Shown here: in pieces, positions 21,300 to 30,670 of the stretch | How the letters are laid out: each line of letters begins with the position of its first letter | Numbering within the stretch: position 1 is the first letter of the stretch | Origin: an uncultured Woeseiaceae bacterium | GTDB taxonomy: Bacteria > Pseudomonadota > Gammaproteobacteria > Steroidobacterales > Woeseiaceae | Length of the DNA stretch: 36,353 nucleotides | NCBI GenBank assembly: GCA_905480215.1 | Contig: CAJQPL010000044.1 | Span: forward strand, 1 to 36,353 | Direction of reading: 5' to 3' | Notes under the pieces: generated by a model | Databases searched by the model: none | What the model saw: the letters and a program-made list of their open reading frames with translations, nothing else | Told to the model about the DNA's origin: nothing | Made by a program: the position numbers and the translations under genes

Positions 21300-22757
21300 A
21301 TGAATATGATTGATGAACTAATAAAGGGCATACGAAAAGACTTGTACATCGGTGGTGAATGGCGAGAGGCCAGTGACCACGGCCGATTTGACGTGCGCGA
21401 CCCTGCCACAGAAGAGGTGATCGCATCGGTCGCCAGTGCCACCGCAGAAGATGCAACAGCAGCGGTCACGGCAGCATATGATGCGGGCCCGGAATGGGCC
21501 GCGCGAGCACCGATTGAGCGTGCCGACATACTGCGCAAATCCTATGACCTGATGCTGGCTCGATGTGACGACTATGCATCGATCATTTCCCGTGAAGAGG
21601 GAAAAACGCTTGCGGAGGCACGTGGTGAAGTGAATTACGCAGCAAGCTTCATGCGCTGGTTCGCCGAGGAGGCAGTGCGTTTCAGCGGCCGATTCGGGCG
21701 GGCACCTGCCGGCGGTAACAATATCCTCGTACAACACAAACCAGTTGGCGTATCGCTGTTGATTACACCGTGGAACTTTCCTGCAGCAATGGCAACGCGG
21801 AAAATTGCACCGGCTCTTGCCGCAGGTTGCACGACGATTCTCAAGCCAGCGTCGGAAACGCCATTGACCGCGTTAATGCTGGCCTCTTTGTATGAGGAAG
21901 CGGGAGTGCCACCGGGCGTCGTCAATGTGTTGCCATCACGTAGTTCTTCGGTCATTTCAAATACAATAATGAGTGATGACAGAACGCGAAAACTCTCATT
22001 TACAGGCTCGACTGAGGTCGGGCGAATCCTGCTCACGAAAGCCGCCGAGAAGATTATCAATTGCTCAATGGAACTTGGCGGCAATGCCCCGTTTATCGTT
22101 TTGGATGACGCCGATCTCGATGTCAGCTCGGAGGCAGCACTCGTTGCCAAAATTCGAAACGCTGGTGAATCCTGTATCGGTGCAAATCGGTTCTATGTGC
22201 ACTCCTCTATTTTCAATGAATTCTCGAAACGGCTTAGCGCCAAGATGAGTCAGTTAAAAGTTGGCCCCGGAATGGACGCTGGCATCGACGTCGGCCCACT
22301 CGTAAATGCGGATACCTGCGACAAAGTTGAGTCACTCGTCAAGCAGGCCGTTGAATTAGGCGCCACAGTACTGACAGGTGGTCGACGCCCCGATGGTCCC
22401 GGCCACTTTTACGAACCAACCGTCATGGTCGACATCCCAACAGAGGCAGAAATTCTGCACACCGAAATCTTTGGACCTGTTGCGACCATTGTGCCGTTTG
22501 AAGACGATGATCAGGCGGTCGAGATGGCCAATAACACGATCTTTGGTTTGGCGGCTTATGTATGTGGCAAAGACATTGGCCGGGCGCTTAGCGTCGCCGA
22601 TAGAATCGACGCGGGCGTTATGGGTATCAACCGCGGATTTATTTCTGACACATCCGCACCGTTCGGTGGCTTCAAACAAAGCGGTATCGGACGCGAGGGC
22701 TCGCAAGACGGGCTACACGAATTTCTCGAAACCAAATATGTCGCAGTTGACTGGTAA
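21300..22757 (+). CDS. Aldehyde dehydrogenase, succinate-semialdehyde dehydrogenase-like
   Basis: A 485-aa aldehyde dehydrogenase of the GabD-like group. Catalytic Glu258 lies in MELGGNAPF and Cys292 in NAGESCIGANRFYV, a segment typical of succinate/glutarate semialdehyde dehydrogenases. The cofactor segment ITPWNFPAAMATRK is at 155-168 and SAPFGGFKQSGIGREGS is near the C-terminus. It starts 9 bases after the M24 gene. With the divergently encoded hydroxyacid dehydrogenase it fits oxidation of a hydroxyacid by way of a semialdehyde. It is probably NAD(P)+-linked and cytoplasmic. Confidence 0.92.
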   Translation: MNMIDELIKGIRKDLYIGGEWREASDHGRFDVRDPATEEVIASVASATAEDATAAVTAAYDAGPEWAARAPIERADILRKSYDLMLARCDDYASIISREEGKTLAEARGEVNYAASFMRWFAEEAVRFSGRFGRAPAGGNNILVQHKPVGVSLLITPWNFPAAMATRKIAPALAAGCTTILKPASETPLTALMLASLYEEAGVPPGVVNVLPSRSSSVISNTIMSDDRTRKLSFTGSTEVGRILLTKAAEKIINCSMELGGNAPFIVLDDADLDVSSEAALVAKIRNAGESCIGANRFYVHSSIFNEFSKRLSAKMSQLKVGPGMDAGIDVGPLVNADTCDKVESLVKQAVELGATVLTGGRRPDGPGHFYEPTVMVDIPTEAEILHTEIFGPVATIVPFEDDDQAVEMANNTIFGLAAYVCGKDIGRALSVADRIDAGVMGINRGFISDTSAPFGGFKQSGIGREGSQDGLHEFLETKYVAVDW

Positions 22758-22801
22758 CGAGACAAAATACGTACGCGATATGCTCGAGGGTAGTTCTTAA
22801 A

Positions 22802-24997
22802 ATGACGGAAAAGAAACAGCTCCAGTTGACGGCGGAATGGGTTGAGTTCAGCGCAACTGCCGACGACTGGGACGCACTCGGTGCAACTGAGCTGCGGAAG
22901 ATGCTCAATCATATGCACATAATTCGAGCGTTCGAAGAGGAAATGCTGGAACTGGATCGCCAGGGTCTGGCACATGGCCCTGTGCACGTCAGCGTTGGAC
23001 AAGAAGGCGCGATGGTCGCCGCCATGTCAAGCCTGCGCACGTCAGACCTCGTCAACGGTTCGCACCGTGGACACCATGTTTTTCTTGGTAAATGCCTGAA
23101 CCATGTACAACCGGATGGCTACGACCCTGGCTCCGACCCAATTCCGGATGCGTTCGACAACCTGGTTTACCGAACGATGGCCGAAATCATGGGCCTCAGC
23201 CCCGGCTACTGTGAAGGTCGTGGTGGCTCAATGCATTTGCGCTGGGACGAAGCCGGCGTTATTGGAACGAACGCGATTGTGGGGGGCGGCGTACCGTTGG
23301 CCAATGGTGCAGCCTGGTCTTTGCAAAGAGATGGCGAGGGCGATGTCGCGGTCACCTGTTTTGGCGACGGCTCCTGTCATATCGGAAATGTTCTCGAATC
23401 ACTCAACCTTGCTGCTCTCTACGACCTGCCGATTTGTTTTTTGATTGAAAACAATCATTACGCAGTTTCGACAACGCTCGAAGAGGAAGCTCGTGAAACC
23501 CGCATGTCATCGCGTGGCCTGGCATTTGGCATTCCATCGTTTCGTGTCGACGGCATGGATTCAGTCGCCGTGCGCATGGCCATGGAACACGTCGTCAAGC
23601 TGTTACGTGAGGGTAAAGGACCGGCCGTTCTTGAACTCGACGTCTATCGCTTTTATCACCACAGTGGCGGGCTTCCCGGCAGCGCATTCGGTTACAGAAG
23701 CAAACAGGAAGAACAGGAAGCCCGTGACCGCGATGCCATACTACGTCTTGAAAACGGTTTGCTTGAACGCGACTGGCTAACGGATAATCAGCTGCAGTCG
23801 ATTAAAGACAATGCGACCGCTTGCGTACGAAAGGCCTCCGCTCTTCTCACCGAGGAGGTGGGTGGAAAGCGAAAAATCATCGACTCCCTGTGGCCCGATG
23901 TTAGCTTCCGAGACAGTGGCTTGCGTGGCGACCTGTCCGAATTCGCGAATATCGACTTTGTAGAACAGGAAACCTACGACGGCACTATTCAGAACGTGAA
24001 GTTCATAGAAACCATGGCAAAAGGCATGGTGCGCCGCTTCGAAACGGACGATCGCTATTTCGTCATGGGCGAGGATGTACACAAGCTGCGCGGCGGCACA
24101 AACGGCGCGACGAAGGGAATTCCCGAGCGCTGGCCGGATCGTTGTGTACCAACGCCAATCGCTGAACACGGATTCGTTGGATTAACCGGCGGGGTCGCAA
24201 TGGTCGGCAAGTATCGTCCTATCGTTGAGTTGATGTATCCAGACTTTGGATTGGTTGCCGCTGATCAGCTGTTCAATCAGATTGCGAAGGCGCGCCATAT
24301 GTTTGGCGGCCACTCTTCCGTGCCGCTCGTACTTCGAACCAAGATCGCGCTTGGCAGTGGCTACGGCTCGCAACACTCAATGGATCCAGCGGGCTTGTTT
24401 GCGATGTGGCCCGGTTGGCGGATCGTTGCGCCATCGACACCGTTCGACTACGTCGGGCTAATGAATTCGGCACTGCTCTGCGAGGACCCTGTCATGGTCA
24501 TCGAGCATGTCGAGTTATACAACACCAAGGGACCCGGTACCGAAGGTGACTACGACTATTACATTCCGCTCGGCAAAGCCAAAGTCGTGCGACCGGGCAA
24601 GGCCATGACGATCCTGACCTACCTCACAATGGTCGACAAAGCCGTTCGAGCCGCAGACCAGTTGGGCATTGACGCAGAAGTTATTGATCTGCGTTCGCTG
24701 GATCGCGGCAGTCTCGACTGGGAGACGATTGGCGAAAGTGTGCGCAAAACCAACCATGTCGTCATGCTTGAACAGGGTCCATTAACAACCTCATACGGTG
24801 CGATGCTGACAGACGAGCTGCAACGCCGCTTCTTCGACTATCTCGATCATCCGGTGCAGCGGATTCACGGTGGCGAAGCATCGCCCAGCGTATCGAAAGT
24901 CCTTGAAAGGGCGGCTTTTGTCGGCGACGAGGAGATTGTCGCTGGATTGCAGCGCATGCTCGCCGACCAGGGTCAGCAGCCAGCTGCAGCCGACTGA
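22802..24997 (+). CDS. Fused E1 alpha-beta subunit of a thiamine-diphosphate 2-oxoacid (or acetoin) dehydrogenase
   Basis: A 731-aa fusion. The alpha half (about 30-340) has HVSVGQEGAM, GRGGSMH and the thiamine-diphosphate motif starting GDG at 188-190 and ending in NN at 217-218. The beta half (about 395-715) begins NVKFIETMAKGMVRRFE and continues with MGEDV, PIAEHGFVGLTGGVAM and HMFGG, as in PDHB/BCKDHB/AcoB proteins. Most relatives are two separate genes. It decarboxylates a 2-oxoacid (or cleaves an acetoin-like ketol) and passes the acyl group to the lipoyl E2 encoded two genes on. No E3 is present in the window. The exact substrate is uncertain. Confidence 0.93.
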   Translation: MTEKKQLQLTAEWVEFSATADDWDALGATELRKMLNHMHIIRAFEEEMLELDRQGLAHGPVHVSVGQEGAMVAAMSSLRTSDLVNGSHRGHHVFLGKCLNHVQPDGYDPGSDPIPDAFDNLVYRTMAEIMGLSPGYCEGRGGSMHLRWDEAGVIGTNAIVGGGVPLANGAAWSLQRDGEGDVAVTCFGDGSCHIGNVLESLNLAALYDLPICFLIENNHYAVSTTLEEEARETRMSSRGLAFGIPSFRVDGMDSVAVRMAMEHVVKLLREGKGPAVLELDVYRFYHHSGGLPGSAFGYRSKQEEQEARDRDAILRLENGLLERDWLTDNQLQSIKDNATACVRKASALLTEEVGGKRKIIDSLWPDVSFRDSGLRGDLSEFANIDFVEQETYDGTIQNVKFIETMAKGMVRRFETDDRYFVMGEDVHKLRGGTNGATKGIPERWPDRCVPTPIAEHGFVGLTGGVAMVGKYRPIVELMYPDFGLVAADQLFNQIAKARHMFGGHSSVPLVLRTKIALGSGYGSQHSMDPAGLFAMWPGWRIVAPSTPFDYVGLMNSALLCEDPVMVIEHVELYNTKGPGTEGDYDYYIPLGKAKVVRPGKAMTILTYLTMVDKAVRAADQLGIDAEVIDLRSLDRGSLDWETIGESVRKTNHVVMLEQGPLTTSYGAMLTDELQRRFFDYLDHPVQRIHGGEASPSVSKVLERAAFVGDEEIVAGLQRMLADQGQQPAAAD

Positions 24998-25021
24998 TAA
25001 TTGCACGGAGAACTAACAGTA

Positions 25022-25564
25022 ATGAATTCTAAAACCAATGGTCTGCCTGGGCTCCGCGGAACCGATCATATTGGCTTCACAGTCCCGGACGTTGACGAAG
25101 CGACAAACTTCTTCGTTGATGTAATTGGGTGTGAGCCGTTTTATCGGGACGGCCCGCTGCAGTCGGATACCGACTGGATGGCCGTACATCTGAACGTGCA
25201 CCCGGATGCCGTCATACGAAAGATTAGCTGGTTACGGTGCGCCAATGGGCCGAACTTTGAAATCTTTGAGTACGAAGCGCCTGATCAGGTTACGACCGAA
25301 GCAAAAAACAGCGATATAGGCGGTCACCATCTGGCCTTCTATGTCGATGATTTTGATGCGGCCCTCGAGCACCTGAAACAACATGACGTCCACATCCTTG
25401 GAGAACCGACCGTGCGTGTGGCCGGGCCAAATGCCGGACAGACCTGGATTTACTTTCTAACGCCCTGGGGCATGCAGCTCGAACTTGTCAGCTACCCGAA
25501 TGGTAAGGGCTACGAAAAGGACTACGAAAACAAACTTTGGCATCCGGCAAAACCGGCTGCCTGA
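25022..25564 (+). CDS. VOC (glyoxalase/dioxygenase superfamily) protein
   Basis: A 180-aa vicinal-oxygen-chelate protein from the ATG at 25022, with GGAGAA nine bases upstream; a TTG at 25001 would add seven residues. Two beta-alpha-beta-beta-beta halves are visible: GTDHIGFTVPDVDEATNFF, then NFEIFEYEAP, GHHLAFYVDDFDAALEHL and GMQLELVSYP. Probable metal ligands are His16, Glu80 (or Glu83), His102 and Glu154. It sits between E1 and E2 of the 2-oxoacid dehydrogenase, so it may prepare the oxoacid (isomerase, epimerase or glyoxalase-like step). The family is clear; the reaction is unknown. Confidence 0.85.
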   Translation: MNSKTNGLPGLRGTDHIGFTVPDVDEATNFFVDVIGCEPFYRDGPLQSDTDWMAVHLNVHPDAVIRKISWLRCANGPNFEIFEYEAPDQVTTEAKNSDIGGHHLAFYVDDFDAALEHLKQHDVHILGEPTVRVAGPNAGQTWIYFLTPWGMQLELVSYPNGKGYEKDYENKLWHPAKPAA

Positions 25565-25587
25565 TCAGACTACAGGGGAACAAAAAG

Positions 25588-26850
25588 GTGGCAATTGAGA
25601 TTCGACTTCCGGCAATCGACGCAGACTTTGAAGCCGGTGCGATTGCGTCATGGCACAAGGCCGTTGGCGATAGCATCGAGAAAGGTGAAGTCATTGTCGA
25701 TGTCGAGACCGACAAAGCCGTTGTCGAAGTTGAGGCAAGTGATTCCGGAATTCTCGGCAGCATTGTCGTGCCGGCTGGCACTGAAGACGTTGCCGTCAAC
25801 ACCGTCATCGGCGTATTACTTGAGGCGGGCGAAACCATCGGCGACATCGATGGCGCGGAACCGGCACTTAAGCAAGATACGCCGCTCGCTGCGGTCGAGG
25901 ACGTAAGTCAGGCCATCAGTAATGGAGCAGCCGCAATCGACGTTACTGCGTCTGTGATAACTGCAACGGCGACGGACGGTCACCTGTTTGCAAGCCCCCT
26001 GGCGCGGCGAATCGCGGAGCAACACGAAATAGATCTGGCAACGATCAAGGGACGCGGCCCAAATGGGCGCATCCTCAAAGCCGATGTTGAACAGGCGCTG
26101 CAGGATGGCAAGTCACCGCAGGCAGCTGCTGCTGCCGCAGAAGCACCGCGAGGCACATTTACCACAATACCGAACAGCAAAGTCCGTAAAGTCATTGCTC
26201 GTCGACTAACCGAGGCCAAACAACAGATACCGCACTTTTACCTGACTGTAGATTGCGAACTCGATGCGCTTCTCGGTAGCCGACAGCAGATCAATGAACG
26301 ACACAGCACGAACGGCTCCAATATCAAAGTATCGGTGAATGACTTTATCGTGAAAGCGGCCGCACTGGCGTTACTCGATGTTCCGGCAGCGAATGCCAGT
26401 TGGGCCGAGGACGCGATTCGACGTTACGACGACATCGACGTTGCTGTAGCCGTTGCGACCGCAAATGGCCTGATCACACCGGTGGTACGCCAGGCTGATA
26501 GAAAATCGCTCGATGACATTTCCATTGAAGTAAAAAATCTGGCGAGCCGTGCCAACAACGGCCAACTTCAACCCGACGAGTACAAAGGCGGCGGCTTTAC
26601 GATTTCCAACCTTGGGATGTACGGCATCAAGGAATTCAGCGCAATCATCAATCCGCCACAGTCCTGCATTCTTGCAATTGGTGCCGGAGAAAAACGGCCA
26701 ATAGTCCGCGACGAGTCATTGGCAATCGCAACCATGATGAGCTGTACATTGTCGGTTGATCACCGCTCGGTTGACGGCGCGGTTGGCGCCGAGTTCCTGC
26801 AAGCATTTAAGCAATATATCGAAGCACCCTCCCTGCTCCTTCATGGATGA
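25588..26850 (+). CDS. Dihydrolipoamide acyltransferase E2 subunit
   Basis: A 420-aa E2 starting at GTG 25588, eight bases after AGGGGA; the upstream ATG at 25537 lies inside the VOC gene. Domains in order: one lipoyl domain (1-75, lipoyl-lysine Lys43 in VETDKAV), a linker, a peripheral-subunit-binding domain (ASPLARRIAEQHEIDL...GRGPNGRILKADVE, about 131-170), an Ala-rich linker and the catalytic domain, with His392 and Asp396 in DHRSVDG. It accepts the acyl group from the fused E1 and transfers it to CoA. The E3 dihydrolipoamide dehydrogenase needed for turnover is not in the window. Confidence 0.95.
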   Translation: MAIEIRLPAIDADFEAGAIASWHKAVGDSIEKGEVIVDVETDKAVVEVEASDSGILGSIVVPAGTEDVAVNTVIGVLLEAGETIGDIDGAEPALKQDTPLAAVEDVSQAISNGAAAIDVTASVITATATDGHLFASPLARRIAEQHEIDLATIKGRGPNGRILKADVEQALQDGKSPQAAAAAAEAPRGTFTTIPNSKVRKVIARRLTEAKQQIPHFYLTVDCELDALLGSRQQINERHSTNGSNIKVSVNDFIVKAAALALLDVPAANASWAEDAIRRYDDIDVAVAVATANGLITPVVRQADRKSLDDISIEVKNLASRANNGQLQPDEYKGGGFTISNLGMYGIKEFSAIINPPQSCILAIGAGEKRPIVRDESLAIATMMSCTLSVDHRSVDGAVGAEFLQAFKQYIEAPSLLLHG

Positions 26851-26891
26851 AGGGAATGCCCTCGAGATTCACTTTTAAGGAGTACAAACAC

Positions 26892-27929
26892 ATGAGCACG
26901 ACTTCACTACAACAAGCACGCAGTTCGTCAGTTTGTCGTTTCGGCTGTTGGGCACTGTTGATCTGCTCGCTGGCCTTGACCGCTTGTGGGGATGGCACCA
27001 ACAAAGCAGAAGAAAAAATACTGATCAAGTTTCCTCATGTAACGGCGCCGGGCACGCCAAAGGGAAAAGCTGCTGATCGATTCCGCGACCTTGTGCATGA
27101 ACGACTTGGCGACCGCGTCACCGTCGAAGTGTACCCGTCCGGCCAGCTGATGAACGATGATGACTCGATCGATGCGCTTGCGTTCGGCGAAGTGCAAATG
27201 ATTGCCGTTTCGTTGTCTAAGTTCGATCGTCTTACCAAGAAATATCAGCTCTTCGATCTGCCGTTCATGTTCAACAATATCGAGGCCGTCGAACGTTTTC
27301 AAAGCAGCCCATCAGGCGCCGCGCTGTTAACCGCGATGAATGATAACGGTCTTACCGGCCTCGGCTTCTGGCACAACGGCATGAAGCAGTTTAGCGGACC
27401 TGAGCCGATGACAACGCCGGCCGCTGCGGAAGGTTTAAAGTTTAGAATTATGGAATCCGACGTGCTGCAAGCGCAGATTCTGCAGGTTGGCGGCAACCCA
27501 CAGAAAATGGCGCTTGGCGAGGTCTACCAAGCGCTGCAGACCGGCGCCGTGGATGCACAGGAGAATACCTGGTCGAACATATACTCAGCGAAGTTTTATG
27601 AAGTTCAGCCGCACATCACGCAGTCAAATCACGGCTACATTGGCTACCTCGTCCTGGTAAACAGCGGCTTCTGGTCATCAATTCCAGACGACATCCGCTC
27701 TGAGCTACAATCGATCATGGACGAAACATCCGCTTGGGCAAATGCACAGTCAACTGCAATCAATCTCGAGGCGCTTGAGAAGATAAAAGCATCCGAGAGA
27801 TCGAATGTTGTAACGCTTACCCCAGAACAGATCGAAGAGTGGCGCGTCGCCATGCGGCCAGTATGGACTCAGTTTGAAGAGGCCATCGGCAGCGACATCA
27901 TCGAAGCGGCGCAACAGTCTTCGCAGTGA
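26892..27929 (+). CDS. dctP: TRAP transporter substrate-binding protein, DctP family, lipoprotein
   Basis: A 345-aa solute receptor from the ATG at 26892, with AAGGAG nine bases upstream; an earlier ATG at 26847 overlaps the E2 stop and lacks support. A hydrophobic signal ends in the lipobox LTAC, so Cys32 should be lipidated. The DctP fold follows (FPHVTAPGTPKGKAADRFRDLV, LFDLPFMFNN, GFWHNGMKQFSG, GLKFRIMES, QKMALGEVYQALQTGAVDAQENT). Family members bind organic acids in the periplasm and deliver them to the QM permease. Placement after the E1/E2 genes says the ligand probably feeds this operon. Confidence 0.94.
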   Translation: MSTTSLQQARSSSVCRFGCWALLICSLALTACGDGTNKAEEKILIKFPHVTAPGTPKGKAADRFRDLVHERLGDRVTVEVYPSGQLMNDDDSIDALAFGEVQMIAVSLSKFDRLTKKYQLFDLPFMFNNIEAVERFQSSPSGAALLTAMNDNGLTGLGFWHNGMKQFSGPEPMTTPAAAEGLKFRIMESDVLQAQILQVGGNPQKMALGEVYQALQTGAVDAQENTWSNIYSAKFYEVQPHITQSNHGYIGYLVLVNSGFWSSIPDDIRSELQSIMDETSAWANAQSTAINLEALEKIKASERSNVVTLTPEQIEEWRVAMRPVWTQFEEAIGSDIIEAAQQSSQ

Positions 27930-28417
27930 TGGCACAGTTCAATTTCAAATCAATACTAGAGCGCTTTGAAGAAATTGCGATGGCGTCGCTGCTCGCGTTC
28001 ATGACGCTACTGACCTTCACGCAAGTGGTATTGCGCTATGTATTCAATAGTGGTTGGGTGTGGTCACTTGAGGCGACCACCTATGCTTTTGCTGCATTGG
28101 TACTTGTCGGTATGTCTTACGGTGTTCGCACTAATAGTCATATCGCGGTCGATCTCATTACCCGGCGCCTGCCACCAGCGATGAGAAAGACCGTCACTCT
28201 TGCTGCAGTAGCAATGTGTCTCTTGTACTGCGGAATGATGCTGTACGGCTCCTCTATTTTCGTTGATAAACTCGCCGCGCTCGGCAACGATGCTCGCGAC
28301 ATTCCAGTCGCGAAGTGGATTTTGACACTCGTGATGCCAATAGGGTTTGCCCTCCTGAGCTTTCGTTTTCTGGTTGTTGGATGGCAGGTCATCAAGGGTA
28401 CAGGCGTTAATCGATGA
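27929..28417 (+). CDS. dctQ: TRAP transporter small permease, DctQ family
   Basis: A 162-aa membrane protein with four hydrophobic segments. The DctQ hallmark VVLRYVFNSGWVWSLEATTYAF lies after the first segment. Its ATG at 27929 overlaps the last base of the DctP stop, so translation is coupled; a GTG one codon earlier is less likely. It forms the QM membrane complex with the next gene product and uses a sodium gradient, as is known for the family. Confidence 0.93.
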   Translation: MAQFNFKSILERFEEIAMASLLAFMTLLTFTQVVLRYVFNSGWVWSLEATTYAFAALVLVGMSYGVRTNSHIAVDLITRRLPPAMRKTVTLAAVAMCLLYCGMMLYGSSIFVDKLAALGNDARDIPVAKWILTLVMPIGFALLSFRFLVVGWQVIKGTGVNR

Positions 28418-29694
28418 TCGCCGTCGCCCTATTGCTCGCACTGTTCGTTTTCCTGTTAGTAGGAATTCCTGTCGCAATTTCTTTGGGCCTTGCCAGTACG
28501 CTGACAATGCTTATGTTCGGCAATCAAAGTCTGTTGTCGATGGCACAAAAATTCTTTCATACGATGCAGGTTTATCCTTTACTGGCCGTGCCATTTTTCA
28601 TACTCGCCGGGACATTCCTGACGACCGGCGGCGTTGCCCGCCGCATGATCAATTTCGCAAATGCGCTCGTTGGACATTTCAGAGGTGGCCTGGCGATGGC
28701 GGCACTTCTTGCCAGCGCGTTTTTCGCAGCGGTTTCCGGCTCTGCGCCGGCCACCGTCGTCGCAGTTGGCAGCGTAATGATCGCCGGTATGATCGCGTCA
28801 GGTTATACAAAACCGTTCGCTGCTGGTGTTATCTGCAACGCAGGAACGCTGGGTATCCTGATACCGCCATCTCTGGTCATGGTCGTCTATGGTGCAATCA
28901 CTGAATCATCCATTGGACGCCTGTTCATTGCCGGCATATTGCCCGGCATAGTCTTGACAATAGCGATGATGGCAACGATTTCTTTTATTGCCAGAAAACA
29001 GGATATGCCGCGACAAGAGCGGGCTGACTTCAAAACAGTACTCAGGACTTTTCGCGAAGCCGCCTGGGGCCTATTGCTCATCGTAATCATATTGGGCGGC
29101 ATTTATGCCGGCGTATTCACGCCAACCGAAGCGGCTGCCGTCTCTGCTGTGTACGCATTCTTCATCGCTGTTTTCGTTTATGGCGACATCACGATGAAAG
29201 ACGTGCCCCGGGTACTCGTTGAGTCCAGCAAGATTACTGTGATGTTGATGTTTATCATCGCTAATGCATTCATGTTTGCCTACTTGCTAACAACGATGCA
29301 GATTCCGCAAACAGCATCCGACTTTATTGGCGGCATGGGACTACCGGCATGGGGCTTCTTGTTAGTCCTGAATTTACTGCTGCTCATGGCGGGCAATTTT
29401 ATGGAACCGACCTCGGTCGTCCTTATTTTGACGCCTATTGTTTTCCCAATCGCGATGAAGCTGGGTATCGACCCGATTCACCTGGGCGTGGTGATGGTTG
29501 TGAACATGCAAATTGGCTTGGTTACGCCGCCAGTAGGTCTTAATCTTTTCGTCACCGCCGGCGTTGCCGAAATGTCCCTTGAGGAAACGATTAAAGCATC
29601 GGCGCCGTGGTTGGCCGTGTTGCTGGTCGTGCTGCTGCTGATCACATTCGTACCCTGGATATCGCTGGTGATTCCAAATTTGATCGGTGCTTAA
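28414..29694 (+). CDS. dctM: TRAP transporter large permease, DctM family
   Basis: A 426-aa permease with about 12 membrane segments, overlapping dctQ by ATGA at 28414-28417. Family motifs are clear: VGIPVAISLG near the start, PFFILAGTFLTTGG, AAVSGSAPATVVAVGSVM, GTLGILIPPSLVMVVYG, GVFTPTEAAAVSAVYA and LVTPPVGLNLFV near the C-terminus. It carries the ion-coupled transport path of the system. Its stop lies only 4 bases from the convergent stop of the next operon and no terminator hairpin is visible there. Confidence 0.95.
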   Translation: MIAVALLLALFVFLLVGIPVAISLGLASTLTMLMFGNQSLLSMAQKFFHTMQVYPLLAVPFFILAGTFLTTGGVARRMINFANALVGHFRGGLAMAALLASAFFAAVSGSAPATVVAVGSVMIAGMIASGYTKPFAAGVICNAGTLGILIPPSLVMVVYGAITESSIGRLFIAGILPGIVLTIAMMATISFIARKQDMPRQERADFKTVLRTFREAAWGLLLIVIILGGIYAGVFTPTEAAAVSAVYAFFIAVFVYGDITMKDVPRVLVESSKITVMLMFIIANAFMFAYLLTTMQIPQTASDFIGGMGLPAWGFLLVLNLLLLMAGNFMEPTSVVLILTPIVFPIAMKLGIDPIHLGVVMVVNMQIGLVTPPVGLNLFVTAGVAEMSLEETIKASAPWLAVLLVVLLLITFVPWISLVIPNLIGA

Positions 29695-29698
29695 GCAG

Positions 29699-30655
29699 TC
29701 ACTCGTTAATGTTGCTTGTCCTGCATTTACTGAGGTCTTCGCGACACTCAACTGCTTCTTGCTGAGTAATCCGCTGGTTTGGCTCGCGGTAACGATAGAG
29801 GTACCCCCACATCGTCACTATGTTGTTGTCCAAATGCAGGTCATGGCCACGATAGTCACTGAACTCTTCCATCTTTATGATCTCGCGCATCTCAGGCAGA
29901 GTCTTGCCATCGACCATTAGCGCCAAAACCTCATCGCGCAAGGCCTTTAAGTACTTGTAACCATCACTAAAACTCTGCTGATCAGATATCGCCCCATGTC
30001 CCGGTAGAACAATCTCGACATCCTCGAGTATCGCCAGTTGCTTCATGACCTTTAGCGTACTGTGAACATCCATGTCCCGGTAGTCGGGAAACAGTGAGCG
30101 GCCTTTTGCCATATCCACAGCAATGAGAACCTTCTCGGCGGGAACGTGAACCTGGATCAAGTTATCGCTGTGAGACGGGCCAAAGTACAGTAGCTTGACG
30201 GCTACACCACCGAGGTCAATTTCCATGCTCGTTTCGAACGTAATTTCAGGAATCATCGAATCCCGTTTCTCACGAACAAGGTGTGGAACGAGATTCGTAT
30301 GACCGACCGCCGTCGCGGTGTCGCTAAACACTTGTGTATTACAGTTGTGGTCCTGATGATCGTGGCTCAGAATCACGTAGCGAACCGGCATGTCGTGCCG
30401 CTTCTCGATTTCTTGCTTTAGCCAATCCATCGTTCCTGAACCGCAATAGTGCCCGTCAACGACCGCTATGCTGCGCGTACCAACGACATATGCACCGTAC
30501 TGATTATCCGAACCCCAACGATACACGCTCTTTGACACCTGCTCGATGCCACGATTGACGCCCCATTGGCGTTCGGCAGAGAATGCCGAAGAAGCGAAGC
30601 TGAGTAAGCCCGCAAATAGAAACGCAGTTATGAAAAGTGTTGGTCTCGTTGTCAT
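29699..30655 (-). CDS. Secreted metallo-beta-lactamase-fold hydrolase
   Basis: A 318-aa protein with a Sec signal (MTTRPTLFITAFLF then ASSAFSA). The metal motif is complete: His98-x-His100-x-Asp102-His103 in SHDHQDH, His162 in GPSHSDN, Asp181 in AVDMAKG and His220 in PGHGA. It resembles SoxH-like and quinoprotein-relay-associated zinc hydrolases, which is the group expected beside periplasmic cytochrome and propeller genes. Two cysteines lie near the C-terminus (VECREDLSKC). It is last in the leftward operon, 15 bases after the Sco-PCu(A)C gene. Its substrate is unknown. Confidence 0.88.
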   Translation of the reverse strand: MTTRPTLFITAFLFAGLLSFASSAFSAERQWGVNRGIEQVSKSVYRWGSDNQYGAYVVGTRSIAVVDGHYCGSGTMDWLKQEIEKRHDMPVRYVILSHDHQDHNCNTQVFSDTATAVGHTNLVPHLVREKRDSMIPEITFETSMEIDLGGVAVKLLYFGPSHSDNLIQVHVPAEKVLIAVDMAKGRSLFPDYRDMDVHSTLKVMKQLAILEDVEIVLPGHGAISDQQSFSDGYKYLKALRDEVLALMVDGKTLPEMREIIKMEEFSDYRGHDLHLDNNIVTMWGYLYRYREPNQRITQQEAVECREDLSKCRTSNINE

Positions 30656-30670
30656 CTTCCGGTTTCCTTT

